From Antedon mediterranea (Eukaryota; Echinodermata; Crinoidea; Comatulida; Antedonidae), in NCBI RefSeq assembly GCF_964355755.1, contig NC_092670.1, forward strand, positions 335,001 to 399,000: 64,000 nt of DNA, in the 5' to 3' direction. A program made the position numbers and the translations under genes. Below, piece after piece: positions 37,331 through 48,150 of the stretch (the stretch's first letter is position 1; each line of letters starts with the position of its first letter). Under the pieces are notes generated by a model. That model did no database searches and was not told the origin of the DNA. It saw only the letters and a program-made list of their open reading frames with translations.

Positions 37331-40202
37331 TTTTAATTTTTTTTTTTTATTTATTTTTTTATTTATTCTGGTATAAAACTTACAACAAGTAGCCGCAAGG
37401 CTAAAAACGTTGCAATTACAAAATTACTATACAATACTTACATAACAATAAAAAGGATGTAAAAAATGAAATAACAACAATATCACTCTGACTCTTTGGC
37501 TCATGAACTATTGTTTAGCAAATTGATTATTGTAGGGATTGGTGAATTTTTAAATCTTTCGGTTCTCGGTTTGTATTGTTGATATTTGACCTTGCCGTTG
37601 CTTCGGAGAATACGAGGAATACTACGGATAGGGGGGAGCAAATAACTGAACTTGTCCGAATTCGACATCTTCTTGCCAAAAGTCAGTACAAGATTATCAC
37701 GCCTGACTTTTAGCAAAGGTAAATTAAAAAATTCTAAAGCTAATTCATATGAAATGTAATTAAGGCCAAGAATAATTTTTAGGGCCCTTTTTTGAACCCT
37801 TTCGATAAGTTGGGTATGAAATTGTGTAATGGCACCATGCCATACAGGGCAGGCGTACTCCAATATAGGCCGAATGTAACTCAAATAAATACATTTCATA
37901 TCGTCAACTGGGGCATTAGCCCTACGTAAAATACAGAGTGTAAATAACCTACGGGAAGCCTTTGTAATTATTTCATTAACATGTAAATTCCACCTCAAGT
38001 CGTCTTGGATAAAAACTCCTAATAGCTTAATATGCTTCACAACCTGGAGTTCAGTGCCACTAAGAGAGAAGCTAGGAGGCGGTAACTCCCTTAACAAAAA
38101 ATTAATTCTCATTATACTACATTTCTTGGGATTGGGGATCATATTGTTAACTTGGCACCAATTAGTCACATCGTCTAGGCTTGATTGCATAGATTGCTGT
38201 TTCCTATATTTAAGTGTAAGGTCATCTACATATTTCCATCCCCTGCAGCTTCCCGTGGAGATATCATTGATTAAAATGAGGAATAATATTGGTCCCAATT
38301 TGGTTCCTTGTGGGACACCACATGTTATTTCTTTATAAGGCGAGGTACAGTTATTGAATTTGGTGTTCATTTTACGATTTGTAAGGAAGCTGCAGATGAT
38401 GGGAATAAGAGATGACCTCACACCCAAATGGATAAGCTTACTAATGACAATGGTATGATCGACTCGATCAAACGCTTTAGCGAAATCAATCGTACATATA
38501 TATATAGAGGCAAAATAATCATTCATTTTTATCGCTGATTCAGTATAAGATTCACCTGGAAACTTTATGTTTGGTTTATTTTTAAAGTTGCACAAGTTAC
38601 GTACGCTTTTGTGAAATTTTGCAGGGTTATTAAGTTTAAGACATCTAATATTATCCTTGTAAAATGATTCCTTAGCAGTTTTGATAGCTCTTTGTACACA
38701 GTTTCTTAGCCTTTTCCATTCGTTTTCCGGTACTCGTTTATATGCTTGTTGTCTTTCATCCAGCAGGCGTCTTATTTTAGTGGTTATCCACGGTCGGTCA
38801 GCAACACGTAATACGAAGACTCTTAATTGGGAAACTATGATTGAAAGCACTTCTCAGTGATAGCGTAAGCGCATCAGTTTTACCATTACAGGTATCAGCG
38901 TCAAATACCTCATCCCAACCATGGCTGGTTATCCACTGACCAAAGCTTCTAATTGAAGAGTCGGTGTAAGGTCTCAATTTTATGTGAACGTATTTTGATT
39001 GTATGATCTCATTGAGTGGCATGGCGACGATAGAATCATGATCACTACGCCCTAAAGGCGCATGGCGTTCTGGAAGGTGATAATGTTCGGGATGGCTCAT
39101 AAAGATCTTATCAAGAAGAGACGTCCCACGTGTATGAAAATTAACGATCTGGGTTAAGGCAAGACTAGACGTGAGTTGGTCAGTGTCTAAGTCGTTAAAA
39201 TCACCCAATATGATAATAGGTGTAGACATGTCTTTGGTGCGAATAGAATCAACTGTCTGTATTAGATGGTTTAACAAATCCTCACTACCTTCTGCTGATG
39301 GTGGGTAATAAACAGCCCCAATGTAAATGTTTTGCGACGTTCTGCCAGTAGTAGGTGACACTATTTTCCTCCAACAACATTCGTAGTTACATAAAGGATG
39401 CTCGTCGATAGTATTCACACAAAACTTTTCTGCTACAAACAAAGCGATTCCCCCGCCACTACGTTCGTTTCTATTCTTGGTAATACAAGTGTATCGAGGA
39501 ATGTTAGCTATTGCTTCAGTTTGATCATTCAGCCAGGATTCAGTGATAACAGCTACATCGATGCCAAGTTTCAAAATCTTAGTTTCAAACTCATCAACTT
39601 TGTTCTTTAGTGATCTGCCATTGGATAGAAAAATTCGTGGGCTTGGGCAAAATACTTTTGTCTTTGGTTCTGTCCTAATACTGATTAAATTATGTTGACA
39701 TTGGGAACGTTTCTGATGGTCAGGCCTATAAAGCCTCCTAGTAGTTATTTGTACTTTAATTTTACGTCTCAGTTTTCTACCCGCTCTTTTCTTTCTTCTA
39801 TTTTTATTCTTAACACAGCAAGGTTGATTACAATGTAGTTCATACTCACGAAGGCAAGGTATGTATCTAGCCACCCCTGTATTTGTAGTGTTATTCGTAG
39901 ACATTCCAGGCGGCATAGTATGCACACTGTCGTCGTTCACTTGAATAGTTCTCTATTGTTGTAACACACTGGGGCTAAGTCACTTAGCAAAAGTAAAGTC
40001 AGTAAATCTCGCTTAAAATTCTCAAATTACATACAAATACAAGACGATCTGAATAGAAGTGACATCCACAAAACAAATGCAGGACAAGACGACATATAGA
40101 ATCAAATAAAAGTAATGAAAATACGGTTCAATTTGAACCGATAGTCAAGCAGTAATGACAGCGACCATTATGGGTGTATTTGTATCAATATTTGTATCAA
40201 AA
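37331..40202 (-). mobile_element. CR1/L2-group LINE insertion in the left arm
   Basis: It is flanked by TCATTTT (37324-37330, 40203-40209), with a poly(T) run at the left that is the 3' tail on the minus strand. The empty site exists in the right arm near 46550. It contains the endonuclease and reverse-transcriptase remnants described next. At about 2.9 kb it is internally deleted but appears to keep its 5' region. Confidence 0.85.
37501..39940 (-). pseudogene. LINE ORF2: endonuclease plus deleted reverse transcriptase
   Basis: The first frame (39940-38798, 380 codons) holds an apurinic-type endonuclease: FLSNGRSLKNKVDEFETKIL, ITESWL, GGGIALFV, ILGDFNDLD and GRSDHDS. The second (38850-37501) starts with linker, then jumps from MNDYFASIY to CTIDFAKAFDRVDH. 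It continues GVPQGTKLGPILF and the catalytic KYVDDLTL. A frameshift thus joins the two near 38800-38850. The N-terminal fingers/palm of the reverse transcriptase, some 200 residues before FAKAFDRVDH, is missing. The element cannot be autonomous. Confidence 0.88.
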
Positions 40203-41333
40203 TCATTTTGTGCCAATTGGAGGTTGACATTCTCATATTATTTTCTGGACCAGTTTTTCATGTGCAATCCGAATATATGAGATTAAGAATTTAATTCTTT
40301 TACTACAGTACATACATGCTTCCCTTTATTGTTTCAGTCTGTATGTCTGTAGTTCCTGGACATCTGCGGGCATCACTGTCTCAATCCATTTAGGCTACAT
40401 TTATTCATTCCATCCATTGTGTGTACTGTTGTTGACAAAATCATTGACGTCTGCTGATTGCCATTCTTTAGCAATGAAGTTTGCTCTAAAAGTATGAAAC
40501 TCAAGGGTCTGCTGACATGGTGGCAGTAATGATATATCTGTAATCTTGTTGTGTCTGGAAAACTTTCTGTTGAAGATATCATATCTTGCTTGATTTACAC
40601 TTTACACAGAAAATACTGCTTATTTACGTACCTACTCCAATAGTGAGCCTGATGGATATGTATACAAGCAAGTACGACCTTCACGTATCATCTCATCTGA
40701 AGACAAGGTGCAGAAATTGATTCATGTTTTGACAACAGAATATGTCAACCCATTTGACCCCATTTTAAATAGAGATGAATTGTACAATCTGAGTTCTGGA
40801 GCGCCAGTGAACAAAAATATTGCGGACGGAATATTTAAAGTCCTGTCAAATGGCAAGTCAGTCCATGAAAGCTTTGTAAAGGAAAGGCTTCAAGAGTCAA
40901 CTAAATTGAAATTCCATGACCCTATTAAGCGCAACAAGCTCACTTTATTTTCGAATAGTGGGAAGAAACTCGAAATCAAGGCAAATTGGAAAGTAAAAGT
41001 AATAGAAGCTAATCGGGATGTTTTAGGGAAGCTTCTTGCCACCTCAACAAAGCAAGGTAGAATAATTGACTTTAAGAAAGCCTTTGAGTATCCACTTACC
41101 TCTGTCCCGCTAAGCCTGGCTAATGCAGATGGGACAAGACGAACAACTCAGAAAAGTGTCCTAATGGAAATTCTCATCAAAAAAAGTTCAACAGATGTTA
41201 TGGATCCTGGTCAAGCACTGCCAGCAAAGGCTACTGTCATTATTTATTTATTTATTCATTTATTTATTTATTCATTTCCCAACCAACAGTGAGCTCATGG
41301 TTCACCACTTACAGGAGGGAACACAGACACGAA

Positions 41334-44300
41334 TTTGGTGGCGCTGCACTGTAGCGACACGGCCTTTCCAATTGCTCTGTGTCGATGTACAACGTTTTGG
41401 CTGTTTTGACTAGTTTTAGTATATATTTTTGTGTGGAAGTTTGGTGAACAATGTTTAAAGTTAATATTTTTTGGAACTACAGTATGCTATGTTTGGTGTT
41501 TTAACTGTTTTAATATGGAGTATTAAGGAGAGCGTAGGTGCTAGCACGGTAACAAATGGCGGGGAGGTGCGGCCATTGTTAACGTACAGCAGAGAATTTC
41601 TCTTAAGTAGACGTGACTTAAATACTACACATTCCTTTGCAACAGGTGCGTACTCAAACATTAACAAAACAAAGAAAAGAAAACGAGGCCAAAGAGGAGG
41701 CGTTAGAGTTCGATTAAAGAAATTAAAGCATAAAACCCCACTGCCAACAGTTGTTTTTGGTAATGTACAGAGTATAAGAAACAAAATAGATGAACTAAGA
41801 GCGAACGTAAAGTTCTTAACGGTTTTTCGCGAGTCGAGCATGATTTGTTTGTCAGAAACATGGCTGACGGATAATGATCCAGATTCCTCAGTTGATCTTG
41901 ACGATTACACATTGATTAGAATGGATAGAAATGAAAATTCAGGTAAAAACAAAGGAGGTGGCGTGTGTGCTTATGTAAGTGAAAAATACTGCAAACCATC
42001 GCATATCACTGTAAGGAGTGAAGTATGTAATAAGGACATTGAATTGCTTGAGATTGATATGCGCCCGTATTACCTCCCAAGGGAGATACATCAAGTGAAG
42101 GTATTTGTGGTCTATATCCCACCATCAGCAGACATTAATATAGCAGCAACTACAGTATATGATCTCATTTCTGAAGCAGAAAATAATTCGCCTGAAGCAG
42201 CTAAATTCATCATGGGGGATTTCAACTCATGTTCATTAAAAGAATACCTACCTACATACCAGCAATATGTTGATTGTCCAACTCGCAACAACACGTGTAT
42301 CGACCTTTGCTATGGAAATATTGATGGTGCATACAAGTGTAAAGCTATGGCGGGTCTTGGCAAATCTGATCACAATATGATCAGCCTCATTCCAATATAT
42401 AAAACCCGTCTTCGTGATAAACCCTCAAAGAAAATAAAGGTAAAACGTTGGACTGAGGAAGCCAGCGAGACCCTTAAAGGGTGTTTTGAATGCACAAACT
42501 GGGATGCATTAACGGAAAATGCAGAAAATTTGAGCGAAGCGACCCTCGTTGTATCCGAATACGTAAGATTCTGTGAAGAAATGATTATACCTGTATCAAG
42601 AATTAAAGTTTTTTCTAATAATAAACCTTGGGTGTCCAAAGAACTCAAAGAACTCCTTAATAAGAAAAAGAAATGTTTTTATGACGGAGAGAAAGAGAAG
42701 CGAAAAGATATACAGAAGCAAATCAAGCGGAAAATTATTGAATGCAAAAAGGAATATAAAAATAAAATTGAAAGGTCCTTCCGAAATCGTGACTCATCTA
42801 AGGTTTGGCAAGGTTTGCAGAATATTACTGGTTATAAACCGAAGGCAAAGGGTGTTGTTGTTGACAATGAAAAGAAATATGCAAATGATTTAAATGCCTT
42901 CTACAACAGATTTGATAAAGTGGACGTTGACTTGAACATGAGGGAAACAACAAAACGCGTTGATGAACTGCCGGTACCCCCGGAACATTTTCAAATCACT
43001 GTGGACGAAGTGAACTTATTATTTAAAAAACTTAACCCACGTAAGGCAAAAGGTCCCGATAATATTAGTTGTAAGACTCTTAAAATGTGTGCCGATCAGT
43101 TGGCCATTCCTTTTTGTAAACTTTTTCAATCCTCTGTAAATGACTCAATAGTTCCAATGTTGTGGAAAAAATCAACAATCATGCCCATTCCCAAAAAACC
43201 AAATCCCAAGGAAATGAATGACCTTAGACCTGTGGCCCTTACATGTGTACCAATGAAGTGTTTAGAAAAAATTGTTAAAAGTAAGCTAGTTGCCTCAGTG
43301 GAGAATCTGCTAGATATAAATCAATTTGCATATCGTCCAAACAGGTGTGTTGATGATGCAGTGCTTCTGCTCCTTAATGTTTCTGAGCACCTAGAGAAAA
43401 AAGGTTGCTTTGCGAGAATTCTTTTTGTTGATTTCTCTAGTGCATTCAATAATATTCCACCATATGTTCTGGCTAATAAGCTTATCGATTTAGAAGTTAA
43501 CCCACTGATTATAAAATGGCTACTTAATTTTTTAAAAGATAGAGAACAGCGTGTTAAGCTTAATCACACGTTGTCCTCGTTGTTGAAAGTTAACACGGGT
43601 GTTCCACAAGGTTGTGTGTTATCACCTTTATTGTATACAATATACACAAATGATTGTAAGTCAAATAATACAAAAACTGAGATTATTAAATATGCAGACG
43701 ACACTGCTCTGATTGGTTATCTGGATTCAAAAGATGATTCAATGACAGGCTTCTTAGACAGTATTAATATTTTTCACAAATGGTGTAAAGATAATTTTTT
43801 AGATCTAAATATAAATAAAACTAAAGAGATGGTTTTTGATTTTCGGAAGAAGATAAACTACCTTCCCAAGATCAAAATCAATGGTGAGACCATTCCGGAA
43901 GTTAAAACTTACAAATATTTAGGGGTTGAAATTGATAATAAACTTAAATTTGATGCAAATAGTAGGTGCATATACAATAAATTACAAAAACGTCTCTTCT
44001 TTCTACGCAAATTAAACTCTTTTAAGATTGACCGTACTATTTTACAACTTTTTTATACTTCTATCTTAAACAGTGTACTTAGTTTTTGCCTAATATGTTA
44101 TTATGGTAATTCACGTTTTAAAGATAGACTTTTACTTAATAAAATAGTTAAACAAGGCAGTAGAATAGTAGGCTCTGAACAAATTCAACCTGAAGTTTTA
44201 TATAAGGAATTAGTAATTAAAAAATTGAAAATTATTTTAAAAGACCACGCTCATCCTCTGCACTATAAATTTAACAAAAGTCAACGTTGTGACAGACTCC

Positions 44301-44610
44301 TTCAAAGAAAAATTAAAACAAATAGATATGGCAATTCATTCGTCCCTGCCGCTATACGATTATATAATGAATGATAATATCATTCATTATATAATCGTAT
44401 AATCGTATTTTATGCGCTAGTTTTATTTTTTGTAGTATTTTAAATTGACTTTTTAGGATTTTATATGTATATTTTGTATGGCTTTTTTTATCGTATTTTA
44501 TATTTTATGTACTGTATCCATTTTATATTTGTATGTACTGTACTTTTGAAAAGGCCAACAGAGTTTCCCCATGGGGATAATAAAGTTTTAATTGAATTGA
44601 ATTGAATTGA
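41334..44610 (+). mobile_element. Complete Rex1/CR1-like LINE with 7-bp target duplication
   Basis: ACACGAA flanks it on both sides (41327-41333, 44611-44617). It begins TTTGGTGGCGCTGCACTG and ends in GGATAATAAAGTTTTAATTG followed by (AATTG)n, the 3' end style of Rex1/CR1/L2 LINEs. With an uninterrupted ORF and short UTRs it appears full length, 3277 bp, and the youngest insertion in this nest. Confidence 0.9.
41471..44374 (+). CDS. LINE ORF: endonuclease and reverse transcriptase (967 aa)
   Basis: The ORF encodes the retrotransposition protein that nicks target DNA and primes reverse transcription there. The N-terminal ~85 residues are basic (KKRKRGQRGGVRVRLKKLKH). The endonuclease follows: VVFGNVQSIRNKIDELRANV, LSETWLTD, GGGVCAYV, IMGDFNS and GLGKSDHNMI. 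A basic coiled linker leads to the reverse transcriptase: NPRKAKGPDNIS, LRPVALTCVPMKCLEKIV, ILFVDFSSAFNNIP, GVPQGCVLSPLLY and catalytic KYADDTAL. The RPVALT block is typical of Rex1/Babar-type LINEs. No internal stop. The real start could be a later ATG, as upstream sequence gives no firm choice. Confidence 0.9.
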   Translation: MELQYAMFGVLTVLIWSIKESVGASTVTNGGEVRPLLTYSREFLLSRRDLNTTHSFATGAYSNINKTKKRKRGQRGGVRVRLKKLKHKTPLPTVVFGNVQSIRNKIDELRANVKFLTVFRESSMICLSETWLTDNDPDSSVDLDDYTLIRMDRNENSGKNKGGGVCAYVSEKYCKPSHITVRSEVCNKDIELLEIDMRPYYLPREIHQVKVFVVYIPPSADINIAATTVYDLISEAENNSPEAAKFIMGDFNSCSLKEYLPTYQQYVDCPTRNNTCIDLCYGNIDGAYKCKAMAGLGKSDHNMISLIPIYKTRLRDKPSKKIKVKRWTEEASETLKGCFECTNWDALTENAENLSEATLVVSEYVRFCEEMIIPVSRIKVFSNNKPWVSKELKELLNKKKKCFYDGEKEKRKDIQKQIKRKIIECKKEYKNKIERSFRNRDSSKVWQGLQNITGYKPKAKGVVVDNEKKYANDLNAFYNRFDKVDVDLNMRETTKRVDELPVPPEHFQITVDEVNLLFKKLNPRKAKGPDNISCKTLKMCADQLAIPFCKLFQSSVNDSIVPMLWKKSTIMPIPKKPNPKEMNDLRPVALTCVPMKCLEKIVKSKLVASVENLLDINQFAYRPNRCVDDAVLLLLNVSEHLEKKGCFARILFVDFSSAFNNIPPYVLANKLIDLEVNPLIIKWLLNFLKDREQRVKLNHTLSSLLKVNTGVPQGCVLSPLLYTIYTNDCKSNNTKTEIIKYADDTALIGYLDSKDDSMTGFLDSINIFHKWCKDNFLDLNINKTKEMVFDFRKKINYLPKIKINGETIPEVKTYKYLGVEIDNKLKFDANSRCIYNKLQKRLFFLRKLNSFKIDRTILQLFYTSILNSVLSFCLICYYGNSRFKDRLLLNKIVKQGSRIVGSEQIQPEVLYKELVIKKLKIILKDHAHPLHYKFNKSQRCDRLLQRKIKTNRYGNSFVPAAIRLYNE

Positions 44611-44635
44611 ACACGAACATATACAATAACAAACA

Positions 44636-45290
44636 TTAAACTAAACTACTAACAATGTTACGAAACTTACGGAAATTATTACTAAAGATATCTAACTCAG
44701 GGTTTCTTAAAGTAAAAGAATTGTAAGTTTGACTTAATCTACTAATAAAACCATTTTTTAAAACATTTACTCTACTAAAAGGAATATGAAAAGTAGTATT
44801 TCTTCTAAGACGACGACTAGGGACTCTAAGATAAAAATTACTAACTAAGTTACAGTCAAATAAAGAATTAATACATTTATACAAAAAAAACAAGATCAAA
44901 AAAGGTTCTACGAGACTCAGGAGATCGGACATGGAAATGAAAGTCAGGATTCTGGTTGTGGCTGATGTAGCGTAAAAAACGGTTATGCAGACGCTGAATG
45001 CGCGTAGACGGAGTTTTCGAAATAGAATTAAAAATAACAGAACTGAAGTTGAGAATGGGATGGATAATTGAATAATAAAGGTGGATTTTGGTTTGCCTGT
45101 CAAAATGTTTACAATTACGCCACATCAGCCCAAGCAGTCTATTGCACTTGCCAACAAGATAATCAATATGAAAAGAAAAACAAAGGGAACTATCAATATC
45201 AATAAAAACACCAAGATCTTTTTGCGATTGCACCCTATTAATGGGATTGTCATTAATTAAATAATTATAAAATAAAATGTTCTTTTTCAA
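44636..45290 (-). pseudogene. LINE reverse transcriptase C-terminal fragment, frameshifted
   Basis: One frame (45290-44877) reads RVQSQKDLGVFIDIDSSLCF, HIDYLVGKCNRLLGLMWRN and ILNFSSVIFNSIS. The other (45103-44636) continues FLYKCINSLFDCNLVSNFYL, VPSRRLRRNTTFHIPFSRVN and DIFSNNFRKFRNIVSS then stop. QSQKDLGV and the VPSRR...F.VPFSR pattern are typical of the thumb and C-terminus of jockey/CR1-group ORF2. The catalytic domain is absent. Confidence 0.85.
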
Positions 45291-47059
45291 AGAAATTGCC
45301 TATGTTGTTGACTTGATGGCATTAATCAGAACATTTACATCTTACCCTGATACGTACGAGGATCTTGCAGCAAAGGTTTTCAACATCATCCCTAAAGGAT
45401 ACAAGCGTGTTGATATTGTTGCCAATGCATACTTGCCAAAAAGCATTAAGTCTGTTGAGAGAAACAGACGCGGTATTGCCCCAAAAGTAATTGTAAGCTC
45501 AACAATATCAAAGTTGCCCCGTGATTTCAACAATTTCCTTGCCAACGGCGAGAACAAGACCAGATTGATTGAGCTTATTCGCTGTGTACTAGTGTCAAAG
45601 AAAGAAAGCATTCTAACAGATATGAGGAGTGATGTTATCTACTTTTCATCGTACAAAGAATGCATCTACGTTACTAACAGAGGTTGTATTGGTTCCGGAG
45701 CTTACAGTAATAGTAGTCAAGAAGAAGCCGACACGAAAGTCATCCTAACAATCAAGGCGTAGCAATAATTCGTTCCCATTCTGGAGACATTGATATTCCA
45801 GTCATTGCACTATCTCATTTCATAGATGATGGGCAGAGGGTAATTATTGAGTGACATTGATTTAACAAAAGCGCAGAAATCATCCCTTATTTGATTCCAT
45901 GCTTTCACAGGTAACGATTATAACTCCGCTTTCTTTCGGAAAGGAAAACGTACCTGCTGGAAGCTTCTGGAATCAAAAGCAAAATTTGTTGACACATTCT
46001 GCAACCTTGGAGTGTCAGCTGTTCCATCAAAAGAGTTGTATGAGGAACTTGAAGAGTATGTTTCACTATTGTATGGAGTGAAGGGGAAAAGTGTAAATCA
46101 AGCAAGATATGATATCTTCAACAGAAAGTTTTCCAGACACAACAAGATTACAGATATATCATTACTGCCACCATGTCAGCAGACCCTTGAGTTTCATATA
46201 CTTAGAGCAAACTTCATTGCTAAAGAATGGCAATCAGCAGACGTAAATGATTTTGTCAACAAAGTACACACAATGGATGGAATGAACAAATGGAGCCTAA
46301 TGGATTGAGACAGTGATGCCTGCGGATGTCCAGGAACTGTTTACACTTTTGAAGACTTTTCAGATTGCAGTGATGTGAGCGATCTTGAAGATTAATACAC
46401 GACATACAGACTTAAACACTAAAGGGAAGCATTATGTAGTAAAAGAATTAAATTCTTGGCCGTATTATGGCTTATTTATCTCATATATTCGGATTGCACA
46501 TAAAAAACTGGTCCAGAAAATAATATGAGAATGTCAACCTCCAATTGGCACAAAATGAATTAATTGACAAGATATTACTAAACGTGATCAGATAGGAGAA
46601 TTGTCTTGCATTTTGGGTCAAAGGTCAGTAAAGTTATTTCTGGTCATTTTTACAGATAATGGAATATAAACATCTATATTCTGGACAGTTTGACACTAAT
46701 TACAACTTTCTGTGTCGAGTAGTTACGGAGATATGGTATCTGTTAGATATTGGGTCAAAGGTCAATTGAGGTATTTCCAGCCATTTTCGGATAAAATGTT
46801 CTATTACATCAAATAGGAACATGTACATTCCGAACAATTTGACACCATAAGTAACTCTCTATGACCAGTGGTTGCCAAGATATCATAGTCTACTGTAACT
46901 GGCAGCCATTTAGAAAAAAAGCGCCCTCACACGAAAGTTCTCAGGTTACAGCCCGTTTACCCAATATATTTGGATTCCCCAGAAAAAACTGGTCTAGAAA
47001 AGTCATATGAGAATTTCTACTTCTCCGGGTGGCACCTACCTCATTCATAGCCTAGTCTA

Positions 47060-47306
47060 ACATGATTCAATCACTTTTATGTTGGTTCGGTGGGGTTTGC
47101 TATATTTTTTTGGAGGTTTGCAGGGTTTAGCAATCATTTTTGACCAAAAAATGATGTTTTACCCCAAAAATAATTAGTTAACAGTAAAAATGTAATATTT
47201 TTTTTACATGGATATACCCAGTGGGTTGTACGCTACATGATTCAATCACTTTTATGTTGGTTCGATGGGGTTTGCTATGTTTTTTTGGAGGTTTGCGGGG
47301 TTTAGC
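47060..47306. repeat. ~75-bp direct repeat, 175 bp apart
   Basis: ACATGATTCAATCACTTTTA through GGAGGTTTGC(A/G)GGGTTTAG lies at 47060-47133 and again at 47235-47306, nearly identical. The first copy abuts the right end of the long-TIR element. The second is preceded by GGTTGTACGCT, similar to the sequence left of the element (TGTTGTACACT at 34504-34514). Confidence 0.82.
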
Positions 47307-47329
47307 AATACCCCTAGGCTACAGTAAAT

Positions 47330-48150
47330 CCCTATAACAACGTTCGACTCTCGGTGGTGTGGTGTGATGCGCGATCTGTGGCACTAGTGCAAGCTATAAT
47401 TACTTCGCTCTGGGCATGCCCAATAGCGTGTCGGATTCCCTAACGGTGGGCAGTTGAATTCCGGTGCCGGAATCCTAACCATGGCGTTTTTCATTATTAT
47501 CAATATTCCAATTTGCAGTTTTATCATTCAGAGGTAGAGTATTGTAATATAATGATAATATACTTTTATAATTAAGAAATCAACCTTTGTATTAGATTTC
47601 AAATAAGTTCACAAACTTGGCCCAGAAAGTCCAGAGGAAAGTTTGTCCAGATGTTTTAAAAGTCCATTTAGTTTATAATTGAACCCCTAAAGAAAACACT
47701 TTGCTTAACTTTGTGACCTTTCCCATGTTAAACCAGGAGAGATTGACACTATTTAAGTACAGATTTGACAGCGTTATCCATCATTGAAATACCTTATTAT
47801 ACCGTTAATCACTTCTACTTAAACACCCCTGGATCAACTTAGGACCAATCAGTAACCTCTAAAATGATGTAATTGACATGCAAATGAACTGAGCCAATAT
47901 ACCCCCAAGTTTCAGAAGAGCCCAGACACACCTCACAGCCACACCTCACACCTCACAGCCACTTCTCCAGAAGCAGATCTACACTCACACCTCACCGACA
48001 GCATCACCTAATCCTCCGTTCCTTATAGTTGTATATTGTACTGAATCATTATTGTATCATCTAGTATTATTGAATAAACAATATATGTGTTACTACAGTC
48101 AAGCGAGTAAGAGTCCTCATTACAAGTCAGAAACCTCATAACACTACATT
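47330..48150. other. Possible solo LTR or unique sequence
   Basis: The part at about 47700-48143 has an LTR-like ending: TTGAATAAACAATATATGTG then CAAGCGAGTAAGAGTCC and CCTCATAACA. A CACCTCACAGCC short repeat lies upstream. I could not find a matching TG start or a target duplication, so this stays tentative. No gene is seen. Confidence 0.3.

Larger units (their letters stand above)
41241..45297 (-). mobile_element. 5'-truncated LINE on minus strand, holding another LINE
   Basis: On the minus strand a truncated reverse transcriptase C-terminus (45290-44636) leads into a 3' UTR that is cut by the plus-strand LINE (41334-44610). It resumes at 41333-41241, ending in an (AAAT)n-type tail. The insertion breaks the EEADTK gene between KATVI and AYVVD, which are contiguous in relatives. 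Confidence 0.75.
40607..46308 (+). pseudogene. Uncharacterised invertebrate gene family member (EEADTK / FHAFTGND), disrupted
   Basis: The first part (40607 to about 41240) reads TAYLRTYSNSEPDGYVYKQV, LIHVLTTEYVNPFDPILNRD, DFKKAFEYPLTSVPLSLANA and ends ALPAKATVI. After the LINE block it resumes at about 45298 with AYVVDLMALIRTFTSYPDTY, RVDIVANAYLPKSIKSVERN and SQEEADTKVIL. After a degraded stretch (about 45765-45896, with a TGA at 45894-45896) it continues FHAFTGNDYNSAFFRKGKRT and ELEEYVSLLYGVKGKSVNQA, ending LMD* at 46308. I recognise the order from many hypothetical proteins of cnidarians, sponges, molluscs and echinoderms (ADGxxRKT, VxDxMALI, EEADTR, FHAxTGCD, EEFVxxLY). Their function is unknown to me. 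Here the Cys of TGCD is Asn. LINE insertion, frameshifts and stop make it a pseudogene. Confidence 0.75.
34518..47059. mobile_element. Long-TIR element carrying an EEADT/FHAFTG gene (12.5 kb with insertions)
   Basis: TAGACTAGGCTATGAATGAG at 34518 matches its inverted copy ending at 47059. The inverted repeats are about 0.95 kb: right arm 46086-47059; left arm split into 34518-34574, 36870-37330 and 40210-40606. The possible 3-bp duplication is ACA (34515-34517, 47060-47062). Removing the nested elements leaves about 3.3 kb. Its cargo is a broken gene (40607-46308) whose last ~75 codons lie inside the right arm and are duplicated, reversed, in the left. I cannot assign a transposon superfamily. 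Confidence 0.8.

Noticed and set aside
40373-40582. 69-codon minus ORF
   Set aside because: It is the inverted duplicate of the cargo gene's C-terminus in the left arm, partly out of frame.
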